64,000 bases of DNA from an uncultured Pelagibacteraceae bacterium (GTDB taxonomy: Bacteria; Pseudomonadota; Alphaproteobacteria; Pelagibacterales; Pelagibacteraceae), in NCBI GenBank assembly GCA_902622545.1, contig CACNQD010000002.1:186001-250000 (forward strand), read 5' to 3'. Positions 40,178-51,715 of the stretch are shown in pieces. Each line of letters starts with the position of its first letter. The stretch's first letter is position 1. The notes under the pieces are model-generated. The model saw nothing but the letters and a program-made list of their open reading frames with translations. It made no database searches and was not told the origin of the DNA. Both the position numbers and the translations under genes were made by a program.

Positions 40178-41950
40178 TTAATTAATATTTTGCTCTTTTT
40201 TAAGCTTTCTGATTTCATCAAAAGTAGTTTGATTAAAATCTTCTGCAAATTTTGATTCTAACTCTTGAATCCTTAATTCTAGACCATAAGTCTTAAGGTC
40301 TTTTTTAATGTCATCAAATATATCTGATATTTTTGAGTGATCTTCATCATTTTTTTTTACAATATGTTTAACAGTTGCAAACCTATTAATATTTTCTAAA
40401 AATTTTTTATCGATGTTGATATTGTTATAATCTCCATTTTTTAAAAATTGCTCAACTAATTCAAAGAGAATTTTATTTTCATGTGAAAAAAATGTTAGAT
40501 CATCTAATAAATCTAAACGATGATAAAAAAAATCTAAATTATTTAATATTATATATAGTAAAGAAAATTCTTTAATTTCTATTGATGAAAATTTTTGTGT
40601 TTCCTTATAAATATTTTTTGTTATTTCAAGAGATTTTGCTTTATTAATTCTGTAATTCTTTTGAGTAAAATTATTTTTTGCTGGTAGAAAATTAGAAAGT
40701 TGATCTAAAAAAAAACCAAGAACATATTTTTTTACAACGGTATCAAAGATAGAATTTGCTAAATTTGATAACTTTTTTTCAATCATAGCAAGATCTGTGG
40801 GTGTTTTTTTTGAGTTATTTAAATAGTGGTTAAAAATAAATTTATGAATCTGTATCTTGTTTTCTTTAGAATACATTAAAAAATGTTCAGCACCTTTGTT
40901 TTCTACAAAACTATCTGGATCTTCGCCATTTGGTAAAAATAAAAAAGAGATTTGTTTTTCAGGTTGTAAAAACTTTAAGGAATTTTCAGCTGCTCTTAAA
41001 GCTGCCTTATATCCACTGTCATCTCCATCGAAACAAATAATAATTTCTGAAAAGAATTGTCCTAGAAGTAAAATTTGTTTATTTGTAAGAGCAGTGCCTA
41101 GATTTGCAACACAATTTAATATCTGATTATTATATAATCTTATTACATCCATATAACCTTCAACTAAATATACCTCATCATATTTATTTGATATCTTTCT
41201 CGCTTTGTTTAAATTATAGAGATTATTTCCTTTTTTAAAAAAATTGGTTTCGGGAGAATTAATATATTTTGCAATTTTTTTGCTGTCTTCAATTATTCTT
41301 CCACCAACAGCTATAGGCTTTCCAGTTAAAGAATGAATTGGAAAAATTAATCTCCCTCTAAATCTATCTACATAAACATTTTTTCTTTCATCTAAATAAA
41401 ACAACCCAGAATCTTGTAAATTTTTTTCTTTAAATTGATTCTTCAACTCTAAAAATGTGTTTGAATCAAATGGCACATAACCTAAATTAAATTCCTCAAT
41501 AGACTTTTTGTCTAAGTCTCTTTTTTTTAAGTAGTCTAAAACGTTTTTATTTATATTGTTTGGTGATGTTATTTTTTTTTTGTATTTCTCTATATAAGTT
41601 GAATAAATCTCAGTGTATATATTCCATTCTTTTTCTTTTTGTTCATCTTGTTTGGTAAATCTATAGGGTTGCAATCCAGCTTGACTCGCCAAACTTCTAA
41701 CTGCTTCCCCAAACTTTAAATTTTGGGTTTTCATTAAAAAATCAAATATGTTTCCATGTTCTCCAGTACTAAAACAATGATAGAAACCTTTTTCATCGTT
41801 AATTGTAAAAGAAGGTGTTTTTTCATTTTTAAAAGGCGACAATCCAACAAATTCCTTGCCTCTTTTTTTTATCGCTACAAATTTAGATACTACTGTTGAA
41901 ACTTTTAATCTTGATTTTATCTCTTCTAAATATTCTTTTGGGTATTTCAT
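40178..41950 (-). CDS. dnaG: DNA primase with altered zinc-binding domain
   Basis: DnaG makes RNA primers at the replication fork. The 590-residue protein has the N-terminal CHC2-like domain, the catalytic core with the Toprim segment (LVEGYMDV, then FDGDDSG) and a C-terminal helicase-interaction region. The usual four zinc ligands Cys-His-Cys-Cys are Ser38, Lys41, Cys59 and Thr62, so the site cannot hold zinc in the normal way. The surrounding fold residues (NEKTPSF, EKGFYHCF, GEHGN) are kept. Located between yqeY and rpoD, as in other alphaproteobacteria. Confidence 0.96.
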   Translation of the reverse strand: MKYPKEYLEEIKSRLKVSTVVSKFVAIKKRGKEFVGLSPFKNEKTPSFTINDEKGFYHCFSTGEHGNIFDFLMKTQNLKFGEAVRSLASQAGLQPYRFTKQDEQKEKEWNIYTEIYSTYIEKYKKKITSPNNINKNVLDYLKKRDLDKKSIEEFNLGYVPFDSNTFLELKNQFKEKNLQDSGLFYLDERKNVYVDRFRGRLIFPIHSLTGKPIAVGGRIIEDSKKIAKYINSPETNFFKKGNNLYNLNKARKISNKYDEVYLVEGYMDVIRLYNNQILNCVANLGTALTNKQILLLGQFFSEIIICFDGDDSGYKAALRAAENSLKFLQPEKQISFLFLPNGEDPDSFVENKGAEHFLMYSKENKIQIHKFIFNHYLNNSKKTPTDLAMIEKKLSNLANSIFDTVVKKYVLGFFLDQLSNFLPAKNNFTQKNYRINKAKSLEITKNIYKETQKFSSIEIKEFSLLYIILNNLDFFYHRLDLLDDLTFFSHENKILFELVEQFLKNGDYNNINIDKKFLENINRFATVKHIVKKNDEDHSKISDIFDDIKKDLKTYGLELRIQELESKFAEDFNQTTFDEIRKLKKEQNIN

Positions 41951-41960
41951 ATTAAACTAA

Positions 41961-42422
41961 TCATTTATTTAAAAGCTCTTTTAAAACCTTGCCAGCTAAA
42001 GAAAAATCTAAAGTATCGGAATATTTTTTTTTTAATTCTCCCATCACCTTGCCCATATCTTTTATTGATGATGCTTTTGTAGAGTCTATTATTTCACTAC
42101 AAATTTTCTTTGTTTCTTCCTCGCTCATTTGTTTTGGTAAGTAGCTGGATAAAATTTCTTGCTCTTGCTTTTCAATCTGAAGCAAATCATCTCTATTATT
42201 TTTCTGATAAACCTCGATTGATTCGGCTCTTTGTTTAATCATTTTTTTTAACATTTTTTTAATATCGTTATCATCAGTCTCTTTTTTTTGAGGTCCCGAT
42301 CTATTGTTAATATCTAATTCCTTAATGCCAGATAATATTAACCTGTAAGTTGATATTTTAATTTTATCTTTTAATTTTAGTGAATTTTTGTAGTCTAATT
42401 CAATCTTGTCTTTAATAGCCAT
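41961..42422 (-). CDS. yqeY: GatB/YqeY domain protein
   Basis: YqeY proteins share the tRNA-binding tail domain of GatB; their own role is not settled. I start it at MAIKDKIELDYKNSL, which aligns with the family N-terminus; a start 12 codons earlier is possible. The 153-residue protein has STYRLI near the start, the central IEVYQKNNRDDLLQIE and the C-terminal SIKDMGKVMGELKKKY. The carA-yqeY-dnaG-rpoD order is conserved in alphaproteobacteria, with carA divergent. Confidence 0.92.
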   Translation of the reverse strand: MAIKDKIELDYKNSLKLKDKIKISTYRLILSGIKELDINNRSGPQKKETDDNDIKKMLKKMIKQRAESIEVYQKNNRDDLLQIEKQEQEILSSYLPKQMSEEETKKICSEIIDSTKASSIKDMGKVMGELKKKYSDTLDFSLAGKVLKELLNK

Positions 42423-42498
42423 GATTGCAAACTTACTTTTAAAGAGAAATTTCTTCAAAAGAAAAAATTAATTTTTTTAGAATTTTTCATTAGATATG

Positions 42499-42527
42499 TT
42501 GCGGAAAAAAGGGTTTTATTGTATTAA
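42499..42527 (+). promoter_or_regulatory. Putative promoter of carAB
   Basis: TTGCGG (42499-42504) and TATTAA (42522-42527) are separated by 17 bases. The start of transcription would be about 15 bases before the TTG start of carA. The 126-base yqeY-carA gap is the largest intergenic stretch in the window and should also hold the divergent yqeY promoter. No attenuator or operator was recognised in it. Confidence 0.4.
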
Positions 42528-42548
42528 CCTTTAACTCATGAGTTGTAA

Positions 42549-43742
42549 TTGACATCAAAACAGAAAAACAAAACATCAAATTTTTCTAATTTAAGCTCAG
42601 CCATTTTAGTTCTCGAAAATAAGTCAATATTTAAAGGCATAGGATTAGGTTATCAAGGAGAAGCAACCGGAGAAGTTTGTTTTAATACTTCGCTAACAGG
42701 TTATCAAGAAATTATATCTGATCCGTCGTATGCTGGACAAATAATTAATTTTACGTTTCCTCATATAGGAAATGTTGGAACTAATAATGAGGATATTGAG
42801 TCTGACAAAATTTGGGCTAGGGGTGTGATATTTAATTCTGAAATAACAAATCCCTCAAATTATAGATCTCTTCAAAATTTAGATAACTGGCTTAAAAAAA
42901 ATAAAATAGTTGGAATAACTGGTTTGGATACTAGAGGATTAACAAATTTTATTAGGGATAAGGGAGCGCCCAAAGGTACGATAGCAAATTTCAAAGATGG
43001 AAAATTCAACATAAGCAAGTTAATAAAAAAGTCGATAAATTGGCCCGGGTTAAAAGGTATGGATCTTGCTAAAGAAGTCACAACACCAAAAACTTATACC
43101 TGGAAAGGACTAAAAACTTGGAAAAAAATTAAAGGATTTGAAAAAAATAAAAAAAGAAAATTCAAGATTGTTGCAATAGATTTTGGGATAAAGAAAAATA
43201 TACTTAGATATTTTTCTAATTATGATTGTGAAGTTAAAGTAGTCTCATGCAAAAATAAATCGGATGAAATTTTTAAATTAAAACCCCATGGTGTTTTTTT
43301 ATCAAATGGTCCGGGAGATCCAGCTGCAACTGGAAAATATGCAATTAATGTCGTAAAAAATTTAATACGAAGCGGTTTACCTTTATTTGGTATTTGTTTG
43401 GGTCATCAAATATTAGCCCTTGCTTTAAACGCAAAAACAAGAAAAATGAAATTAGGACACAGAGGTGCTAACCATCCTGTAAAAAATTTAATAACTAATA
43501 AAGTTGAAATAACAAGCCAAAACCATGGGTTTGAAGTAATCAAAGAAAGTTTAAAGAAAAATACTGAAATAACTCACTTATCCTTATTTGATAATTCTAT
43601 TGAAGGTATAAGATTAAAAAACAAACCAGTTTTTTCTGTTCAATACCATCCAGAGGCAAACCCGGGTCCCCAAGATAGCAAATATTTATTTAGCCATTTT
43701 ATGGAAGATGTAAAAAAATATGCCAAAAAGAAAAGATATTAA
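42549..43742 (+). CDS. carA: Carbamoyl-phosphate synthase small subunit
   Basis: This glutamine amidotransferase subunit supplies ammonia to CarB for arginine and pyrimidine synthesis. The 397-residue protein has [15 protein letters not shown] and DPSYAGQI in the N-terminal domain, and the class I glutaminase site GICLGHQ with the nucleophilic cysteine plus the C-terminal HPEANPGP catalytic segment. Translation appears to start at TTG with only a weak ribosome binding site; no ATG or GTG fits. It overlaps carB by 23 bases. Confidence 0.96.
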   Translation: MTSKQKNKTSNFSNLSSAILVLENKSIFKGIGLGYQGEATGEVCFNTSLTGYQEIISDPSYAGQIINFTFPHIGNVGTNNEDIESDKIWARGVIFNSEITNPSNYRSLQNLDNWLKKNKIVGITGLDTRGLTNFIRDKGAPKGTIANFKDGKFNISKLIKKSINWPGLKGMDLAKEVTTPKTYTWKGLKTWKKIKGFEKNKKRKFKIVAIDFGIKKNILRYFSNYDCEVKVVSCKNKSDEIFKLKPHGVFLSNGPGDPAATGKYAINVVKNLIRSGLPLFGICLGHQILALALNAKTRKMKLGHRGANHPVKNLITNKVEITSQNHGFEVIKESLKKNTEITHLSLFDNSIEGIRLKNKPVFSVQYHPEANPGPQDSKYLFSHFMEDVKKYAKKKRY

Positions 43743-46700
43743 AAAAATATTAGTTATTGGAGCTGGTCCAATAATTATTGGTCAAGCATGTGAGTTTGAT
43801 TACTCTGGTACACAAGCTTGTAAAGCTCTCAAAGATGAGGGATATAAAGTCATATTAATTAATTCAAACCCTGCAACAATTATGACTGATCCTGGCGTTG
43901 CAGACAAAACATATATTGAGCCTATATCACTAATAGTACTTGAGGAAGTTATAAAAAAAGAAAAACCTGATGCAATTTTGCCAACAATGGGTGGGCAGAC
44001 TGCATTAAATCTTGCAATAAGTGCTGAAAAGCTTGGTCTGTTAAAAAAATATAAAATTGAACTTATAGGAGCAAACTCAAAAGCAATTGCCAATGCAGAA
44101 GATAGAAAGAAATTTAGAAAAAATATGACTGACATTGGTTTAGATTTACCAAAATCTGAGATATTAAATAATTTTTCCAATTCAAAAAAATGCCTGAAAA
44201 AAATTGGTCTACCAGCAATAATTAGACCCTCATTTACCTTAGGTGGTTTAGGTGGTGGAATTGCAAGAACAAAAAAAGATTTTTCTAAAATAGTAAAAGA
44301 GGGCATGAGGGAGTCGCCACAAAATCAAGTTTTGGTGGAAGAGTGTCTTGATGGGTGGAAAGAGTTCGAGATGGAGGTGGTCAGAGATAAAAATGACAAT
44401 TGTATAATCATTTGCTCAATTGAAAATGTTGATCCTATGGGGACCCACACAGGTGACTCAGTAACAATAGCCCCAGCCTTAACGCTAACTGATAAAGAAT
44501 ACCAGGTAATGAGAAATGCATCTATTGCATGTCTAAGAAAAATTGGTGTTGAAACTGGCGGCTCTAATGTTCAATTTGCAATTAATCCTAAAAATGGAAG
44601 GATGGTAATAATTGAGATGAATCCAAGAGTTTCAAGATCATCGGCTTTAGCATCTAAAGCTACAGGTTTTCCAATTGCTAAAGTTGCCGCAAAGTTAGCA
44701 GTAGGTTATACATTAGATGAACTTCAAAATGAAATCACAAAAGTAACACCAGCATCTTTCGAGCCAACCATAGATTACGTGGTAACAAAAATTCCTAGAT
44801 TTACCTTTGAGAAGTTTTCAGACACAGATGCAATTTTAGGTACCTCTATGAGATCTGTTGGTGAGGCAATGGCAATAGGAAGAAATTTTAAAGAGTCTTT
44901 ACAAAAAGCGCTCGTATCTCTTGAAATCGGCTTATCAGGATTAGATGACATATTTAGTTATAATAAAAAAGAAATTTTAAAAAAATTAAAAATTAATATT
45001 CCTAACAAGTTACTTCTTATTGCTGAAGCTTTTAGAAAAAAAATTTCAATAAATACGATTTACAAGTTATCTAAAGTTGACCCTTGGTTTTTAAATCAAA
45101 TAAAAGAATTAGTTGAGGAAGAAAATAAATTAGCATTAAGAGGTCTACCAAAGAAATTTGGGGAATTTAATAGAATAAAGTCTATAGGATTTTCTGATAA
45201 AAAAATTTCTAAAATAACTGGAATAAATGAAAAAATAGTAAAATTAAAAAGAAAAGCTCTAAAAGTTTTCCCGGTTTTTAAAAAAGTTGATACTTGCGCA
45301 GCCGAATTTAAGTCTTTTACTCCTTATATGTATTCGACCTATCAAAGAAATTTTTCTTTTAAAATTGAGTGTGAATCCGAACCAACTAATAAAAAGAAAA
45401 TTATAATTCTTGGAGGGGGGCCTAATAGAATTGGTCAAGGAATAGAATTTGATTATTGCTGTTGTCAAGCTAGCTTTTCTTTGAAAGAAGCTGGATATGA
45501 AACAATCATGATTAACTGTAATCCTGAAACAGTTTCTACAGATTACGACACGAGTGATAGATTATATTTTGAACCTTTGATCGAAGAATATGTTGAAAAT
45601 ATAATTTTAAAAGAAAAATCAAAAGGTAATCTCATAGGTATAATTGCGCAATTTGGTGGTCAAACTCCTATTAAACTAGCGAAATTTTTACATGATAATA
45701 AATTGCCAATCCTAGGGACTCAATATACTTCAATTGATTTAGCAGAAGATAGAGACAGATTTAGAGAACTACTTATCAAATTAAAACTCAAACAAGCAGA
45801 AAGTGGAATTGCATACAAATTTGATCAAGCGATTAAAATTTCTGAAAAAATTGGCTTACCTGTTGTTGTTAGACCGTCTTATGTTTTAGGAGGTAGAGCT
45901 ATGGAAATTGTCCATGATAAAAGCCAATTAAAACAATTTATTAATGAAGCTTTTAAAGCGTCGGAAAAAAATCCGATTTTAATTGATAAATTTATTGATA
46001 ACGCAATGGAAGTAGATGTTGATGCTATTTCCGATGGAAAAGATGTTTACGTTGCTGGTATAATGCAACATATTGAAGAGGCAGGTATACACTCAGGTGA
46101 CTCAGCTTGTTGCTTACCGCCAGTATCTATAAAAGCAAATATTTTAAAAGAATTAAAAGTTCAAACAAGAAAGCTTGCGTTAGCTCTAAAAGTTAAGGGA
46201 TTTTTGAACATTCAATTTGCAATTAAAAAAGATGAAATTTACGTAATTGAGGTTAATCCAAGAGCTAGTAGGACCGTACCATTTGTTTCTAAAGCAAATG
46301 GGATATCGCTTGCAAAAATTGCATCGAGAATAATGTCAGGTGAAAAATTAAATAAGTATAAATTGAAATATAAAACTAATAAAAAATTTGCTGTAAAAGA
46401 AGCAGTTTTTCCCTTCAATAAATTCCCAGATAGCGATGTATTGTTAGGACCAGAAATGAAATCAACTGGAGAAGTCATGGGTTTTGATGAAGACTTTGGA
46501 ATGGCAATTGCGAAAAGTCAAATAGCTGCCTCAAATTCTTTGCCGATAAAAGGAATGGCTTTCTTGTCAGTCAAAGACTCTCATAAGCAGGAAATTGTTG
46601 GTATAGCTCAAAGGTTGGTTAAACTTGGCTTCACTCTTTCAGCTACAAAAGGAACTTCAGATATTATTAAACAGAATGGTATGAAATGTAGAAAAATTAA

Positions 46701-46944
46701 CAAAGTAAGTAGTGGAAGACCCCATATAGTTGACATTTTAAACTCAAAAAAAATATCTTTAGTAATAAATACTGGGGGTGGAAACTCTGAACATAGAATT
46801 AGCGATGCGAGAGCTTTAAGAAGAGGGGCATTGGCAAATAAAATTCCATATTGTACAAATATGTCTACTGCCTATTCTTTTCTTGAGGCGATAAAATCTT
46901 TAAAAACTGCAAGACTAAAAGTCCAATCTTTACAGGATAGCTGA
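43720..46944 (+). CDS. carB: Carbamoyl-phosphate synthase large subunit
   Basis: CarB makes carbamoyl phosphate from ammonia, bicarbonate and two ATP. The 1074-residue protein has the expected duplicated ATP-grasp halves: [17 protein letters not shown] near residue 15 and [17 protein letters not shown] near 565, each followed by a glycine-rich ATP loop, and the C-terminal MGS-like allosteric domain. It converges on the 2OG-oxygenase gene with four bases between stops. Confidence 0.98.
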   Translation: MPKRKDIKKILVIGAGPIIIGQACEFDYSGTQACKALKDEGYKVILINSNPATIMTDPGVADKTYIEPISLIVLEEVIKKEKPDAILPTMGGQTALNLAISAEKLGLLKKYKIELIGANSKAIANAEDRKKFRKNMTDIGLDLPKSEILNNFSNSKKCLKKIGLPAIIRPSFTLGGLGGGIARTKKDFSKIVKEGMRESPQNQVLVEECLDGWKEFEMEVVRDKNDNCIIICSIENVDPMGTHTGDSVTIAPALTLTDKEYQVMRNASIACLRKIGVETGGSNVQFAINPKNGRMVIIEMNPRVSRSSALASKATGFPIAKVAAKLAVGYTLDELQNEITKVTPASFEPTIDYVVTKIPRFTFEKFSDTDAILGTSMRSVGEAMAIGRNFKESLQKALVSLEIGLSGLDDIFSYNKKEILKKLKINIPNKLLLIAEAFRKKISINTIYKLSKVDPWFLNQIKELVEEENKLALRGLPKKFGEFNRIKSIGFSDKKISKITGINEKIVKLKRKALKVFPVFKKVDTCAAEFKSFTPYMYSTYQRNFSFKIECESEPTNKKKIIILGGGPNRIGQGIEFDYCCCQASFSLKEAGYETIMINCNPETVSTDYDTSDRLYFEPLIEEYVENIILKEKSKGNLIGIIAQFGGQTPIKLAKFLHDNKLPILGTQYTSIDLAEDRDRFRELLIKLKLKQAESGIAYKFDQAIKISEKIGLPVVVRPSYVLGGRAMEIVHDKSQLKQFINEAFKASEKNPILIDKFIDNAMEVDVDAISDGKDVYVAGIMQHIEEAGIHSGDSACCLPPVSIKANILKELKVQTRKLALALKVKGFLNIQFAIKKDEIYVIEVNPRASRTVPFVSKANGISLAKIASRIMSGEKLNKYKLKYKTNKKFAVKEAVFPFNKFPDSDVLLGPEMKSTGEVMGFDEDFGMAIAKSQIAASNSLPIKGMAFLSVKDSHKQEIVGIAQRLVKLGFTLSATKGTSDIIKQNGMKCRKINKVSSGRPHIVDILNSKKISLVINTGGGNSEHRISDARALRRGALANKIPYCTNMSTAYSFLEAIKSLKTARLKVQSLQDS

Positions 46945-46948
46945 AGCT

Positions 46949-47611
46949 TTAATTAACTTTCCAATCTGTTTTAAAAGTAACATAATTAACTTGAAGACAT
47001 CTTCTTTCTTTTACAATCTCTTTTTTTTCCATACCATGCCATGTATTTGGACCACTAGAAAAAAAATATCCATAATTGTCTCTATATGGAACAGTTTTGG
47101 TTAGTTTTAGATCTTTATTATAAAAATCAGTACCAAGTCCTTCACTTTCATTTTCTTTATTAACGAATAACAAGCATGACATTAATTTTTCTTTTATGTC
47201 ACAATGTGGTTTTAACCAGAAACCTTTCCTGTCACATATAACCTCAACTCTTACGTAAGAATTAGATAGATCCTTATTAATTAATTTAGATATCTTATTA
47301 TGTGTTTCTTTGTTCTGAAGTTCTTCAATCAAGCTTTTTAATGCTGGAAAATTTTTTTCATTCTCTTTAGTTATAAAACATCTGAATTTTAAAGCTTTTC
47401 CTCCATCTGATATACCCTCTCTAAATTCACCTTTGCCACCATCAATTGCTCTTGTTCCATCATAATTAATATTGTATTCAATTGGATTATCTATCTCTGC
47501 TTTTATAATTTCTTTTATTTGATCATCAGTAAGAGGTTTGTTTAGCTCCCAATGATCAAAAGGTTCGCTGAATTTTGAAGAGTTATTATCTAATGAGTTT
47601 AAAAATGACAT
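46949..47611 (-). CDS. 2-oxoglutarate/Fe(II)-dependent oxygenase superfamily protein
   Basis: The 220-residue protein has the facial triad of this family: His136 and Asp138 in KPHCDIKEK and His192 in NTWHGMEKKE, with Arg203/Arg204 (KERRCLQVNYV) placed to bind 2-oxoglutarate. These enzymes hydroxylate proteins, sugars or small molecules. There is no signal peptide, so it acts in the cytoplasm. It starts one base after the ELM1-family gene and is probably cotranscribed with it. Substrate unknown. Confidence 0.8.
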   Translation of the reverse strand: MSFLNSLDNNSSKFSEPFDHWELNKPLTDDQIKEIIKAEIDNPIEYNINYDGTRAIDGGKGEFREGISDGGKALKFRCFITKENEKNFPALKSLIEELQNKETHNKISKLINKDLSNSYVRVEVICDRKGFWLKPHCDIKEKLMSCLLFVNKENESEGLGTDFYNKDLKLTKTVPYRDNYGYFFSSGPNTWHGMEKKEIVKERRCLQVNYVTFKTDWKVN

Positions 47612-47612
47612 T

Positions 47613-48548
47613 TTATAATTTTTTTTTTAGTTCATATGCTATTCTTTTAGTTTCATCAAGTTTTTCATACTCCCAAAACTCTAATTTGTCATCAAATTCT
47701 CTTATGACATTCATTCTTTCAAATAATTTTCTGAATTTTTGAAATCTAGTATCTTTTTTAGAAGGAGGTATCATTGCCACATATAAAGGTTTGCCAGTTA
47801 AAGCAGCTTCAGAAATCATCGAGCTAGAATCGCAAGTAACAATTATGTAATCCGCAATTCCAAGAGATGATAAATATGCATCTTTATCAACTTTATCAAT
47901 AACTAGATGTTCTTTAGTAAAGAATTTTTTTGCAAGATCTATTGTTCTAGAAGGTGTTCTGTTTGAAGGTATTACTATTACCTGAAGATTATTATTTAAA
48001 ACTTGTTTGCTAATTTTTGAGAAAATATTTAGTAAGTTTTGGTTTGAATAAGTATAGTATTTAGTTGGACCACCCAAAATCAAAGTAATAATTTTTTTTT
48101 CTTTTGATATTTTTTCTAACAAATAATTTTTTTTCTCATTAATTTCCTCATGAGTTAAATAGTGAATTGCCCCTTTTGACCTTAGGATATTATCACCTTT
48201 TAAATTATCATGTTCGGGGGAAATAATATAATCGAAATTTTTAAAATTGACCTTTGGATCTTGGACATGGATGTTTTTTATTTTTTTGCTATTGATTTTT
48301 TTTAGAAATATTGATGGAATGACACTTTTTCTCCCACATGAAATAATTATGTCAAAATCTCTTTTAATATTATTTTTAAAAACAAACTTTTTAACAGGCG
48401 TAAATTTTGGTGGAATTAATTTCCAAAAACTATTTAATTCAACTTTTTCGTGAAAATAATTTAGATCAAGAGCCTTTGCTAAACCTTCTACCTGACTAAT
48501 CATGCCATGTAATCCCTCTGTCAATAATAACCCTTTTAATTTGCCCAT
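47613..48548 (-). CDS. ELM1/DUF1022-family protein, putative glycosyltransferase-like
   Basis: The 311-residue protein matches the pattern of the family named after the plant mitochondrial fission protein ELM1: LTEGLHGMISQVEGLAKAL at the start, DFDIIISCGRKSVIPS, ILGGPTKYY, and a C-terminal TCDSSSMISEAALTGKPLYV. The fold resembles GT-B glycosyltransferases, and the last motif occupies the place of a nucleotide-sugar site. The bacterial role is not established. It is divergent from trxB with only 21 bases between starts. Confidence 0.78.
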   Translation of the reverse strand: MGKLKGLLLTEGLHGMISQVEGLAKALDLNYFHEKVELNSFWKLIPPKFTPVKKFVFKNNIKRDFDIIISCGRKSVIPSIFLKKINSKKIKNIHVQDPKVNFKNFDYIISPEHDNLKGDNILRSKGAIHYLTHEEINEKKNYLLEKISKEKKIITLILGGPTKYYTYSNQNLLNIFSKISKQVLNNNLQVIVIPSNRTPSRTIDLAKKFFTKEHLVIDKVDKDAYLSSLGIADYIIVTCDSSSMISEAALTGKPLYVAMIPPSKKDTRFQKFRKLFERMNVIREFDDKLEFWEYEKLDETKRIAYELKKKL

Positions 48549-48569
48549 TAATTACTATATAGCTCCCAT

Positions 48570-49514
48570 ATGACACAAAATCCAACTAAACACACAAAAG
48601 TGTTAATAATTGGATCAGGACCAGCTGGATATACTGCTGCCGTTTATGCAGCAAGAGCTCTTCTGAAACCGATAATGATTACGGGTATGGAACCAGGGGG
48701 ACAATTAACGACCACTACTGATGTTGAAAATTATCCAGGTTTTGCTGAAGTCATCCAAGGTCCCTGGTTAATGGAGCAAATGAGAGATCAAGCAAAAGCA
48801 GTAGGAACAGAAATGGTTGAAGATCATATTTCATCCGTAAACTTAAAATCAAAACCTTTTGAAGCAATCGGTGATGGTGGTCAAAAGTACACTGCTGACT
48901 CAATAATTATTTCAACAGGTGCTCAAGCAAGATGGTTAAATTTAGACTCAGAGCAAAAATTTAGAGGCTTTGGTGTATCAGCATGTGCAACATGCGATGG
49001 ATTTTTTTTTAAAGATAAAACTGTTGCAGTAGTTGGTGGAGGAAATGCTGCTGTAGAAGAGGCAATGTTTTTAACAAAATTTGCATCAAAAGTTAAACTC
49101 ATTCATAGAAGAAACGAGTTAAGAGCAGAAAAAATGTTGCAAAAAAAACTAATGGAAAACAAAAAAATTGAGATTATTTGGGATAGTGTCGTTGAAGAAG
49201 TTATTGGTGATGATGATCCTAAAAACGTTAAAGGCTTAAAAGTTAAAAATGTTAAAACAAATAAAGTTAGTGACTTAAAATTGGATGGTTTGTTTATAGC
49301 TATAGGTCACGATCCTGCAACTCAATTATTTAAAGATCAATTAAAAATGGATAAAGAAGGGTATTTGGTAACTAAATCAGATTCAACAGAAACAAATATT
49401 CCAGGCGTATTTGCTGCTGGAGATGTGAAAGATAAAATTTTTAGACAAGCCGTTACAGCAGCCGGTATGGGATGTATGGCTGCACTAGAGGCTGAAAAAT
49501 ATTTATCACATTGA
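48570..49514 (+). CDS. trxB: Thioredoxin reductase
   Basis: This flavoenzyme reduces thioredoxin with NADPH. The 314-residue protein has the FAD motif GSGPAGYTAAVYAARA, the redox-active CATC (in SACATCDGFF), the NADPH loop VGGGNAAVEEA and the C-terminal FAAGDVKDKIFRQA. It stands first in a two-gene plus-strand unit. Confidence 0.97.
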   Translation: MTQNPTKHTKVLIIGSGPAGYTAAVYAARALLKPIMITGMEPGGQLTTTTDVENYPGFAEVIQGPWLMEQMRDQAKAVGTEMVEDHISSVNLKSKPFEAIGDGGQKYTADSIIISTGAQARWLNLDSEQKFRGFGVSACATCDGFFFKDKTVAVVGGGNAAVEEAMFLTKFASKVKLIHRRNELRAEKMLQKKLMENKKIEIIWDSVVEEVIGDDDPKNVKGLKVKNVKTNKVSDLKLDGLFIAIGHDPATQLFKDQLKMDKEGYLVTKSDSTETNIPGVFAAGDVKDKIFRQAVTAAGMGCMAALEAEKYLSH

Positions 49515-49517
49515 TAA

Positions 49518-50465
49518 ATGAAAAATAATCTACATGTATTTTTAGGAGCAACAGTTGCTGATGCTGCGGCTAGACCATTGCATTGGGTTTATAACCAAAA
49601 AAAATTGAATAATTATATTAAAAGAAAAAAAGATTTTTCATTTTTAAAAAATAATAAAAGTCCCTTTTACAACATCAAAACAGGTAAAGTTTCGGGTTAT
49701 AACGAAGTAGGCCAAACTATGTTTAAAACATTGATCGAAGGTCATGAGAATATAGAGGAAAGATTTAAAAAGAAAATCTTAAAGGTGTTTGGGCCTGGTA
49801 GTGATTATTGGAAAAATTTAAAGTTACGCTCAAAATATAGAAAAGTAAAAGATTGGCGTGGTATTATTAGAGGTCCTTGGATACACCAGAGTATAATAGA
49901 GACCATAGACAACATTAATAAAAACAAAAAAATTACTGGTGGAATTAAAGTCAATGAATCTGATGGTTATTGTGCAACACTACCTTACTTTTTATATTTT
50001 AATAATTTAAAATCTTTAAAAAAAATTATTTCAATAATCACGATATCTAAACTAAGTATTAAATACAGTTTGGCTAAATTTTATTTATTAGATCTTGCTT
50101 TAAAAGGTACAAAAGATCCTATAAGAGAATTTACCAAAATTTATAGAAAAAATAATCATTTTAAAAAAATTGTTGAAGATATTAATCTTCTAAAAAAATT
50201 AAAAAAAGAACCCCATAGTAAAATAGTTAAGAAATTTGGTATGGCCTGCAGTTATCCTGGAACATTTAATAGCTCTATTCATGCAATTTTGAGTTCAAAG
50301 AACTATAAATCAGCTATATTAAAAACAATCAAGGCAGGTGGATGTAATTGTTCTAGATCTAATTTTATCGGTGCTTACTTTTCTGCATTGAAAGGTGTAG
50401 GCACGATCCCAAAGGCATGGATAAAAAAAACTATACCTGCAAAAAAAATCTTAAGCCAAAATTAA
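49518..50465 (+). CDS. ADP-ribosylglycohydrolase-fold protein (crystallin J1-like), metal site altered
   Basis: The 315-residue protein follows the all-helical ADP-ribosylglycohydrolase pattern: GATVADAAARPLHWVY at the start, ESDGYCATLPYF in the middle and KAGGCNCSRSNFIGAYFSAL near the end. In active enzymes the first and last regions hold paired aspartates for Mg. Here the GGD(x)D equivalent is Cys276 and Cys278, and no DDT motif is visible at the usual place (GYNEVGQTMF instead). It may therefore not be a classical ADP-ribosylhydrolase. It lies three bases after trxB. Function unknown. Confidence 0.7.
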   Translation: MKNNLHVFLGATVADAAARPLHWVYNQKKLNNYIKRKKDFSFLKNNKSPFYNIKTGKVSGYNEVGQTMFKTLIEGHENIEERFKKKILKVFGPGSDYWKNLKLRSKYRKVKDWRGIIRGPWIHQSIIETIDNINKNKKITGGIKVNESDGYCATLPYFLYFNNLKSLKKIISIITISKLSIKYSLAKFYLLDLALKGTKDPIREFTKIYRKNNHFKKIVEDINLLKKLKKEPHSKIVKKFGMACSYPGTFNSSIHAILSSKNYKSAILKTIKAGGCNCSRSNFIGAYFSALKGVGTIPKAWIKKTIPAKKILSQN

Positions 50466-50479
50466 AATTTTCTTAAATT

Positions 50480-51691
<1,212 letters not shown>

Positions 51692-51715
51692 TTATTTTAA
51701 TACTTTGTTTAATAT

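Noticed and set aside
43800..44306. Open frame of 168 codons on the minus strand inside carB
   Set aside because: It is antisense to the highly conserved first ATP-grasp domain of carB and has no family features.
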